Of a stretch of 28,416 nucleotides of DNA, positions 8,203 to 14,012 are shown one piece after another. Under the pieces are notes generated by a model. The model was not told where the DNA came from. It did not search any database and saw only the letters and a program-made list of their open reading frames with translations. A program made the translations under genes and the position numbers. The number at the start of each line of letters is the position of its first letter. Position 1 is the stretch's first letter. Origin of the DNA: an uncultured Pseudomonadota bacterium (GTDB taxonomy: Bacteria > Pseudomonadota > Gammaproteobacteria > Burkholderiales > Casimicrobiaceae); assembly GCA_937958295.1 (NCBI GenBank), contig CALFEY010000062.1:1-28416 (forward strand). The letters are read 5' to 3'.

Positions 8203-8595
8203 TCACTTCGCGACGCCGGACCGGACGCAGGCGAGAGCCTGCTGCACCGCAGCAAGCAGGACGTCGGTGGTGAACGGCTTGCGCAACAGGCTCACTGCGC
8301 CGGCCGCGACGGCCGTCCGGTCCAGCATCGCATCGTCGCTCGCGGTGATGAGCACCACCGGAACCCGGCGGCCGGCAACGCGCAGCAACGGGGGCAGGTC
8401 AAGGCCCGACATGCCCGGCATGTGAATGTCGACCACCGCGCAGGCGGGTGTCCGCGACATGAGAGAGGCGAGCAGCTCTTCGGCGCTGCCGAAGGCGGCA
8501 ACCTCGTAGTCGGCCAGCCGCAGTACGCGGCAAAGCATCGTGCGTACCGCTGCCTCGTCGTCGACCACGGCGATGAGCGGCGGGGGATGGGTCAC
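8203..8595 (-). CDS. Single-domain CheY-like response regulator receiver
   Basis: The 130-residue protein is a receiver domain alone. The acidic pocket is VVDDE (Asp12, Asp13), the phosphorylated aspartate is Asp56 in AVVDIHMPGMSG, the conserved threonine is Thr84 in LITAS, and the lysine is Lys106 in LLRKPF. There is no output domain, so it must act by protein contact or as a phosphate sink. It starts with GTG at 8595, 102 bases after the FixJ-type regulator gene, and a strong hairpin lies in that gap, so expression may be partly uncoupled from the kinase. It most likely receives phosphate from the sensor kinase encoded upstream (inference from position). Confidence 0.92.
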   Translation of the reverse strand: MTHPPPLIAVVDDEAAVRTMLCRVLRLADYEVAAFGSAEELLASLMSRTPACAVVDIHMPGMSGLDLPPLLRVAGRRVPVVLITASDDAMLDRTAVAAGAVSLLRKPFTTDVLLAAVQQALACVRSGVAK

Positions 8596-8648
8596 GTATC
8601 GAGCTTAAGATGCGCGACCGTGCCGCGACACTGTGCTTTCGTTCAGGC

Positions 8649-8687
8649 AGCCCGCGGGACACCGGCGGCGCACCGCCGGCGCGGGCT
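8649..8687 (-). terminator. Two-tier GC hairpin after the FixJ-type regulator
   Basis: The outer arms AGCCCGCG (8649-8656) and CGCGGGCT (8680-8687) pair perfectly and enclose a second perfect stem, CCGGCGG with CCGCCGG. It begins 11 bases past the stop of the FixJ-type gene. No T-run follows, so it may end transcription weakly or protect the upstream message from 3' decay. Confidence 0.45.
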
Positions 8688-8697
8688 CAGGTCAGAC

Positions 8698-9333
8698 TCA
8701 CGGGCTGCGCGGCGCAGCGCTCGAGAGTAACGAGGCCGGCAGCCGCGCCGTGATGTGCATCAGCTCCGCCACGGTTCGCGCCTGCATGCGCTCCATGATG
8801 CGCGCACGGTGGAACTTGACCGTCTGCTCCACGATCCCGAGGTCGACCGCGATCTGCTTGTTGAGCTTGCCGGCGACGAGCCCCGCGAGAACCTCGCGCT
8901 CGCGCAGAGTGAGCGACTCGAAGCGCCGGGCAAACTCGGCAAGCTCGTTCGCGGCGCCCTGAAGCGCCTGCCCCTCGGCGAGGGCCCCACGCACCGCCTC
9001 GACGAGGGCTGCGGCGGTCACCGGCTTCGTCAGGAAATTCGAAGCGCCGGCCTTCATCGCCCGCACCGTCGTGGGGATGTCGCCATGGCCCGTGAGGAAT
9101 ACCACCGGGATCACGATGCCGGCCTGCTCCATCCATCTTTGCACTTCGAGGCCGCTCATCCCGGGCATCGTCATGTCGAGCACGAGGCATCCTCCACGCA
9201 GGCTATCGGCATGCTCGAGAAATGCCTCGCCGGAGGCGAACGACCGGGGGTCGAAGCCTTCTTCCGCGAGCACGCGGGACAGCGATCGCAGCACTGCGGG
9301 ATCGTCGTCAACCAGGTAGACAACGCTCGACAT
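8698..9333 (-). CDS. FixJ/NarL-type two-component response regulator
   Basis: The 211-residue protein has a receiver followed by a LuxR-type helix-turn-helix. In the receiver the acidic residues are VDDD near position 8-11, the phosphorylation site is Asp53 in LVLDMTMPGMSG, and Thr81 and Lys103 complete the pocket (FLTGHGD, FLTKPV). The output domain runs SLTLREREVLAGLVAGKLNKQIA then LGIVEQTVKFHRARIMERM, typical of the FixJ group. The ATG at 9333 has GGAGGGAG before it, whereas the open frame upstream lacks such a site. Its start overlaps the last 26 bases of the sensor kinase gene, so the pair is translationally coupled and almost certainly cognate. Confidence 0.95.
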   Translation of the reverse strand: MSSVVYLVDDDPAVLRSLSRVLAEEGFDPRSFASGEAFLEHADSLRGGCLVLDMTMPGMSGLEVQRWMEQAGIVIPVVFLTGHGDIPTTVRAMKAGASNFLTKPVTAAALVEAVRGALAEGQALQGAANELAEFARRFESLTLREREVLAGLVAGKLNKQIAVDLGIVEQTVKFHRARIMERMQARTVAELMHITARLPASLLSSAAPRSP

Positions 9334-11551
9334 CGGCTCCCTCCCGGCGCGCTTCGGCGATCGGCAGCACGAGGCGGAATGTCGCCCCTCCGGCCGCATT
9401 GTTGTCGGCGGTCAGGCTTCCGTGGTGGGCGTCTGCAATCGCCTTGCAGATCGCGAGTCCCACCCCGAGCCCGTGCTCCTTCGTGGTCCAGAACGCGTCG
9501 AAGACACGCGCGAGCGCGGCCCCCTCGATGCCCACGCCGCGATCGATCACGGATACTTTCACGCCCCTGGGGTCGAGGTCTGTTTGCACGTCGATCGTGC
9601 GCGCTTCCATTGCCGTCCGGCTCATCGCATCCGCCGCATTGAGCAGAAGATTGAGGAAGAGCTGCTGCAGCTGCACGCGATTGCCCGAGACCGCCGGTAG
9701 GTCGTTGGCCAGCGCGAGCACGGGCGTGACGTGTCGCATCACGAGCTCCGTCCGCAGGATCTCCAGGGTCTCGCGGACGAGCTCGTTGACGTCGAGCGCG
9801 GCGAACTCCACGTCGCCGCGTCGATATAGGTCGCCCACGCGTCGGATGACCTCGGCTGCGCGCTTGTCCTCGGTGATGATGTCGTCGATGATCTCGCGCA
9901 TCTCCTCGGACGACGCGCCCGTTCGGCCGAGCATCTTGCGCACCGTCTCCGCATTGCCCAGGATCGCGGCCAGCGGCTGATTGAGCTGATGCGCGATCGC
10001 GGCGGAGAGCTGCCCCATCGTGGAGATCCGCGACAGGCGGCGCAGCGCCACGCGATCAGCTTCGGCCTGCAGCTCCGCTTCCTTGCGCGACGTTATGTCG
10101 GTGCGCACGCCGGTGAGCTCGCGACCCCCGGGGCCGCGTGCCAGCCGGCCCCTGGCGGAGAACCAGCGGACGCGGCGCTCCGCGTCGACGGTCCGGTACT
10201 CGAGCTCGAAGCCGCGCTCGCCGGCGGCTTCGCGAACGGCGGCCGCGACCCGTAGCCGGTCCCCGGGATGAACGCTGGCCAGCACATCCGCCAGCGCATC
10301 TCCGCCGCGCTGCGATTCTGAGTTAGGCACCCCTGCGTTGTCGATGTGCCAATTGAACGCCGAAAGGCGGGCGGCCTCGGCCGCGAGGCTCAACTGCCGT
10401 TCGCTATGCGCCAGCGCGGCAGCCGTGCGCCGACGCTGCCGACGCTCGACCAGCAGGGCGGCGATGAGACCGCTCTGGATAAGAACGATGACCAGCGCGA
10501 TCATCACTTGCGTCCGGTGCATTTCCCACAGCGAGGGCTCCCGGAAATGGACGAGCGCATCGAGCGGAACCCGCTCGGGGGGAATGTCCCAGCGGCGCAC
10601 CTGTCGCCAGTCGACCTGGTCATGCGAAGGCATGGGGGATTCCCGCGCGAGGGACGCCGGCGCGACCCCCGCCAGGATGCGGTCGACGATGGCCCGCGCC
10701 GCGCGACCCATCTCGACGTAGGACGTCATGCGCCCTCCGACGATCCCCGATCCGATCTGGCTCGAGAACGGTGAATAGATCGGCGCGCCGGATACGGCGG
10801 CCATCGCCGCCACGGCCTCGCGGGGTGCCGTGATGCGTCCGAGGGCGTCGGCGAAATACCCCGGCGTCAGCACGACATGGGCCGGGGTGAGCGCGGAGAG
10901 CCGGGCGAGCACCTCCTCGTGGGCGAGCCCCGACAGGTAGGTGACGGGCACAGCGGGCCACGCGCGGGCCACGACGAGCCTCACGTCGCGTTCGCGCTCG
11001 CGGTCCCACGTCGTGCTGCCGGTCACGACCGTCAACCCGTCGGCGGCTGGATGGAGCTTTGCCGCGAGCGCCAAAGTCCCTGCGAAGTCGTAGTCGATCG
11101 GCCAGCCCGCGACATCCGGCGAAAGCGCTGCCTTGGACGAGGAGAGCCACGCACGGTCCACGCCGACATGGACGATAGGTGCCTCCGGAAACATGTGCGC
11201 GCGATAACGCAGAACAAAATCCAGGGCGATCGAACCGCCCGCTACGATCACGGCCGGCTGGCGCGCAGCGTACTTGTCCCGGAAGTAGGAAGCGGTCGTC
11301 GCCTCGTGGCGGTCTCCTCCGAACGCGGGGGCGTCGAGAAACTCGGAGAACAGGCGGACCGTCCGCAACGAGGGATTGGCAGGGTCGTTGAGGCCGCGGT
11401 CGACCTCCACGTTCGCCGGTAGCAGGCGATTGTTCGAGAACACCACGAGCACGTTGGCGGGGTCGCGCGGTGCGCCCGCCGCCGGCATGCCCCCACCCAG
11501 CAGGGCGACCGCGGCGACGAGCGCTGCGAATCGGGCGGGCCCGGGTAGCAT
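9308..11551 (-). CDS. Sensor histidine kinase with ABC-type periplasmic binding domain and PAS
   Basis: The 747-residue protein begins with a signal sequence (LPGPARFAALVAAVALLGGGMPAAGA). Residues of about 30-340 resemble the ABC_sub_bind class of periplasmic binding proteins (NVLVVFSNNRLLP, VIVAGGSIALDFVL, PIVHVGVDRAWL). One membrane helix follows near 349-368, then a PAS-like domain (about 384-494, ending TGVRTDITSRKEAE). The HisKA domain has the phospho-acceptor His521 in AIAHQLNQPLAAILGN. ATPase boxes are LFLNLLLNAADAM (N), DRGVGI (G1), FDAFWTTK (F) and GLGVGLAICKAI (G2). So it senses a periplasmic ligand directly and feeds the overlapping FixJ-type regulator. ATG 11551 is chosen because it gives a clean signal peptide; an ATG 36 codons upstream is in frame. 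Ligand unknown. Confidence 0.92.
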   Translation of the reverse strand: MLPGPARFAALVAAVALLGGGMPAAGAPRDPANVLVVFSNNRLLPANVEVDRGLNDPANPSLRTVRLFSEFLDAPAFGGDRHEATTASYFRDKYAARQPAVIVAGGSIALDFVLRYRAHMFPEAPIVHVGVDRAWLSSSKAALSPDVAGWPIDYDFAGTLALAAKLHPAADGLTVVTGSTTWDRERERDVRLVVARAWPAVPVTYLSGLAHEEVLARLSALTPAHVVLTPGYFADALGRITAPREAVAAMAAVSGAPIYSPFSSQIGSGIVGGRMTSYVEMGRAARAIVDRILAGVAPASLARESPMPSHDQVDWRQVRRWDIPPERVPLDALVHFREPSLWEMHRTQVMIALVIVLIQSGLIAALLVERRQRRRTAAALAHSERQLSLAAEAARLSAFNWHIDNAGVPNSESQRGGDALADVLASVHPGDRLRVAAAVREAAGERGFELEYRTVDAERRVRWFSARGRLARGPGGRELTGVRTDITSRKEAELQAEADRVALRRLSRISTMGQLSAAIAHQLNQPLAAILGNAETVRKMLGRTGASSEEMREIIDDIITEDKRAAEVIRRVGDLYRRGDVEFAALDVNELVRETLEILRTELVMRHVTPVLALANDLPAVSGNRVQLQQLFLNLLLNAADAMSRTAMEARTIDVQTDLDPRGVKVSVIDRGVGIEGAALARVFDAFWTTKEHGLGVGLAICKAIADAHHGSLTADNNAAGGATFRLVLPIAEARREGADVERCLPG

Positions 11552-11699
11552 GAGAGTGGACGCGGAGGAGACGAGACGCTCGATGAAACGCCGTCCGTTG
11601 CCATACCGATCCAGCTCCAGACTGGCGCGGGAATAGTAGCACCTCCCCATGGGCGGCATGGCACGCCGGCGGCCGCCCGGCTCGCGCAGGTGGTGGGGG

Positions 11700-11982
11700 C
11701 CTTCCAGCAGGCTTCTGGCGACGAGCCGCCATCTGTTCTTCGGCTTCGTCGACGGACGCCATGATCGCGCGGGCGCGCGCCAGGAAAACCTGACCCTCCT
11801 CGGTGAGCTCCGTACGGCGCGTGGTACGTCGCATCAGTGTCGTGTCCAGCTTGCGTTCCAGTCGTCCCAGCGCGCGGCCGATGCCCGAGACGGTCTGAAC
11901 CAAGCTGCTCCGCGGCGGCCGTGACAGAGCCACCATCCACCACGGCGGCAAATGCCTACAGCTCGTCGAGGGTCGTTTTCAT
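11700..11982 (-). pseudogene. Decayed LysR-family regulator (nonsense, frameshift, truncated)
   Basis: Reading minus from ATG 11982 gives MKTTLDEL, an amber stop, then AFAAVVDGGSVTAAAEQL. The sequence then continues one frame away as VQTVSGIGRALGRLERKLDTTLMRRTTRRTELTEEGQ and on to MAARRQKPAGR at 11700. Joined, these form a normal LysR helix-turn-helix. Codon 9 is TAG where a CAG (Gln) would fit, a one-step change. The frameshift lies near 11900. Homology stops about 94 codons in, with no effector-binding domain. Three independent lesions make a sequencing artefact unlikely. It faces a broken MFS gene, so this was probably once a divergent regulator-transporter pair. Confidence 0.8.
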
Positions 11983-12288
11983 CACGACCGAGTTCGTGAT
12001 CGTTGGCCTGCTTCCTACCGTGGCGACCGATCCTGGCATCACGCTGCCGTCGGCCGGCCTGCTGGTCAGCCTTTATGCGCTCGGTGTCGCGATCGGTGCA
12101 CCGGTGCTCACCGCACTCATCGGAAAGTTGCCGCGCAAGGCACTGCTGCTCGGGCTGATGGCATTGTTCACGGCTGGCAACTTGCTGGCGTGGCAAGCGC
12201 CGGGCTACGAGACGCTGGTCGCTGCACGCATCCTCACCGCCTCGCGCATGCCGTGTTCTTCTCCATCGGCTCGACCATCGCGACCAGC
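11981..12288 (+). pseudogene. Fragment of an MFS efflux transporter
   Basis: The plus strand encodes TTEFVIVGLLPTVATDPGITLPSAGLLVSLYALGVAIGAPVLTAL and on to LVAARILTA, a clear N-terminal part of an AraJ/drug-efflux type MFS transporter (first three or four helices). The start codon and the first residues are gone. At about 12240 the frame slips: ILTA is followed one frame away by LAHAVFFSIGSTIATS, which fits loss of one C from a CCC run. The remaining two thirds of the transporter are missing, replaced abruptly by an aldo-keto reductase segment. It begins within the start region of the LysR remnant, so the original intergenic region was deleted. Confidence 0.78.
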
Positions 12289-12393
12289 CAGATCGAGCTC
12301 AGCCCCTACCTGCAAAACCGGAAGGTCACCGACTTCCTGCGCGCGCCTGGCATCCACGTCACCTCCTACATGACACTTGCGTACGGAAAGGTC
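12289..12393 (+). pseudogene. Fragment of an aldo/keto reductase
   Basis: In the same frame as the last part of the MFS remnant comes QIELSPYLQNRKVTDFLRAPGIHVTSYMTLAYGKV. This is the conserved barrel segment of aldo/keto reductases (N-Q-x-E-x-x-P-Y, then a short helix and the Y-x-x-L strand). Only about 35 codons survive, lacking the catalytic Tyr/Lys region and the cofactor end. It is fused directly to MFS sequence, marking a deletion junction near 12286. A LysR, MFS and AKR trio is a common gene neighbourhood in proteobacteria, so one ancestral locus probably collapsed here. Confidence 0.7.
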
Positions 12394-12594
12394 TGCCCAT
12401 CTCAACCTTCACCGCGTTCGGGCGGTCGCCCTTCGTGGGCCGAACCGTCAAGATCGAGCGCGGCACGATGTATCGAATATCAATGCCGAGTACAGTCTGA
12501 TGGGCCCCACCTGTGGATCGACGCCACCGACCCGACCTGCGCCATACCGTCGCCCAAAAGCAGGTCCGCCGCAACGGCAAGTGACTGATTGTTA
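12394..12594. other. Unassigned non-coding or decayed stretch before tRNA-Pro
   Basis: About 200 bases between the aldo/keto reductase remnant and the tRNA gene carry no convincing gene. Short open frames exist on both strands but none shows codon structure or a motif I recognise. The plus-strand segment encoding ISTFTAFGRSPFVGRTVKIERGTM looks protein-like but ends at a stop soon after; it may be another remnant. Confidence 0.4.
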
Positions 12595-12671
12595 TGGTCG
12601 GGGTGACAGGATTCGAACCTGCGACATCTTGCTCCCAAAGCAAGCGCGCTACCGGACTGCGCTACACCCCG
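12595..12671 (-). tRNA. tRNA-Pro (anticodon TGG)
   Basis: Read on the minus strand this 77-base gene folds as a standard cloverleaf. The acceptor stem CGGGGTG (5') pairs with CACCCCG (3'), the discriminator is A, and the CCA end is encoded. The anticodon arm is CTTGC-TTTGGGA-GCAAG, which puts TGG in the anticodon and assigns proline. The T arm contains GGTTCGAATCC. The 5' end is at 12671. It sits immediately beside a patch of broken genes, a typical position for integration and deletion events. Confidence 0.96.
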
Positions 12672-12679
12672 AAGGACGG

Positions 12680-12708
12680 ATTCTGCCATCCGGACCGCCG
12701 CCGGGCAA
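12680..12708 (-). promoter_or_regulatory. Candidate promoter of tRNA-Pro
   Basis: On the minus strand TTGCCC (12708-12703) and CAGAAT (12685-12680) are 17 bases apart. The -10 end lies nine bases before the tRNA 5' end, predicting a start about two bases upstream of the mature tRNA. The spacing is ideal but the -35 match is only partial. Confidence 0.45.
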
Positions 12709-12807
12709 TTTGAACCCGCCGCGCGGCACGGATCGCGAGCACCAAGTAGGCAGGCACTCTGTGCCCAATTGCTAACATCGTGACTTCCCCCATCGAAAGC
12801 CGCCCTC

Positions 12808-13368
12808 ATGAGCACATCTCACTCCATCGCCGTCATTGTCGGCAGCTTGCGCAAGGAATCCTTCAACCGCCGCATCGCGCACGCGATGATGGAGGTCGCG
12901 CCCGCAAACCTGCGCTGCGCCTTCCTCGAGATCGGCGACCTGCCGCACTACAACCAGGATCTCGAGACGGCATCGCCGCCTCCCGCATGGGCCGCATTCC
13001 GCGAGGGGGTTCGCGCGAGCGACGGCATCCTGTTCGTGACACCCGAGTACAACCGGTCCATCCCGGGCACGCTCAAGAACGCCATCGACGTGGGCTCGCG
13101 CCCCTTCGGGCAGAGCTCGTGGCGCGGCAAGCCGGCCGCCGTGGGCAGCGTGACGCAGGGCCCGCTTGGCGCCCTGGCCGGCAACCTCGCGTTGCGCGAG
13201 GCGCTCGTGCCGCTGGCCATGCCCGTGCTCCCCGCCCCGGAGATCTACATCGCGCAGGTGGCCACGCTTTTCGATGCCGAGCACAAGCTCAACGAGAAGA
13301 CCCGCGAGCTCCTCCACAAGTTCATGGCGGCCTTCTCGACGTGGGTGGAGCGCAATCGCGCGGCGTAG
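12808..13368 (+). CDS. NAD(P)H-dependent FMN reductase (ChrR/azoreductase-like flavoprotein)
   Basis: The 186-residue protein is a flavodoxin-like NADPH-dependent FMN reductase. The phosphate-binding loop is VGSLRKESFNRRIA (residues 11-24), and the second flavin motif is FVTPEYNRSIPGTLKNAIDVGSRP. The later KPAAVGSVTQGPLGALAGNLALREAL is also typical. Length matches the ChrR/YieF group, which reduce quinones, chromate or azo compounds with bound FMN, while SsuE-type members supply FMNH2 to partner oxygenases. No monooxygenase gene is adjacent, so a stand-alone quinone or metal-oxyanion reductase is more likely (inference). It is preceded by the divergent tRNA-Pro gene and converges on the copper operon. 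Confidence 0.93.
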   Translation: MSTSHSIAVIVGSLRKESFNRRIAHAMMEVAPANLRCAFLEIGDLPHYNQDLETASPPPAWAAFREGVRASDGILFVTPEYNRSIPGTLKNAIDVGSRPFGQSSWRGKPAAVGSVTQGPLGALAGNLALREALVPLAMPVLPAPEIYIAQVATLFDAEHKLNEKTRELLHKFMAAFSTWVERNRAA

Positions 13369-13376
13369 CTGATACG

Positions 13377-13396
13377 CCGTCGTCGCGAGGCGACGG
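13377..13396. terminator. GCGA-tetraloop hairpin between convergent genes
   Basis: CCGTCGTC (13377-13384) pairs with GGCGACGG (13389-13396), with one T-G pair, closing a GCGA loop of the stable GNRA class. It fills the gap between the convergent FMN reductase and csoR genes. No T-run follows on either strand. Confidence 0.45.
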
Positions 13397-13411
13397 GGGC
13401 GGCCCCGCGCC

Positions 13412-13789
13412 TCAGCGAGCGAACTTGCGGATAACCGCCATCGCCTCGCCGATGGCATGATCGCCCTCGCCCGACTTCACCGCATGCTGCACGCAGCCGT
13501 GCAGGTGGTGCTCCAGGATCTGCAGCGCTACGCCGTCCAGCGCGGCCTGTACGGCCGCCACCTGCGTGAGCACGTCGATGCAATAGCGGTCATCCGCAAT
13601 CATCTTGCCGATCCCGCGCACCTGTCCCTCGATGCGGTTGATGCGCTTGCCGAGGGCGGCGGCGTCCGCGCGCGGCGCAAGAGGATGCGGATGACCAAGC
13701 GCGGATGCGGAAACCTCGCCCGCGGCGTGCCCGCGCCCCGCCGGCACCTTGTCCCCTGCCGCCACGCTGGGCCTAGTCCGTGACGTCAT
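13412..13789 (-). CDS. csoR: CsoR-family copper-sensing transcriptional repressor
   Basis: The 125-residue protein is a DUF156/CsoR all-helical DNA-binding repressor. The Cu(I) ligands are Cys70 (DRYCIDVLTQ), His95 and Cys99 (LEHHLHGCV). The spacings Cys-x24-His-x3-Cys match CsoR exactly and support copper over nickel or formaldehyde. The core begins at KRINRIEGQVRGIGKMI. The N-terminal 45 residues are an unusual Gly/Ala/His-containing extension (LGHPHPLAPRA) with no known role. The ATG at 13789 has GGAGG nine bases upstream; an ATG nine bases earlier would abut that site. It overlaps copZ by 17 bases and is the last gene of copA-copZ-csoR. It should bind the palindrome in the copA promoter and release it when loaded with Cu(I). 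Confidence 0.93.
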   Translation of the reverse strand: MTSRTRPSVAAGDKVPAGRGHAAGEVSASALGHPHPLAPRADAAALGKRINRIEGQVRGIGKMIADDRYCIDVLTQVAAVQAALDGVALQILEHHLHGCVQHAVKSGEGDHAIGEAMAVIRKFAR

Positions 13790-13982
13790 AGCCCGCATCC
13801 TCCACTGCCGTGCGCAACGCCGGCAGGCCGGTGCGCGCAGGATCGAACGAGACCCTCGCCGCGTCCGGATCGCGCGTGACCGCCACCTCGGTCACTCCCG
13901 GCACCGCCTGCAACACCCGCGTGACGCTCGCCACGCAACCGCCGCACGTCATGCCCTGCACGTTCATCGTGATCGTTTCCAT
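13773..13982 (-). CDS. copZ: CopZ-like copper chaperone (heavy-metal-associated domain)
   Basis: The 69-residue protein is a single ferredoxin-like heavy-metal-associated domain. The metal site is MTCGGCVASV (Cys13 and Cys16). The C-terminal AVEDAGYDV is the usual end of the fold. Such proteins carry Cu(I) in the cytoplasm to the ATPase or to the repressor. The start codon lies 30 bases after the copA stop, and its end overlaps the csoR start, so the three genes are one transcript. The metal motif has glycines between the cysteines where CopA here has alanines (CAAC). Confidence 0.94.
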   Translation of the reverse strand: METITMNVQGMTCGGCVASVTRVLQAVPGVTEVAVTRDPDAARVSFDPARTGLPALRTAVEDAGYDVTD

Positions 13983-14012
13983 TGCACGGTCCCTTTCGTC
14001 AGATGTCCGGCG

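Noticed and set aside
12359..12815. Minus-strand open frames reading through the tRNA gene
   Set aside because: Sequences such as AQSGSALALGARCRRFESCHPDH are translated tRNA, a common false gene call.
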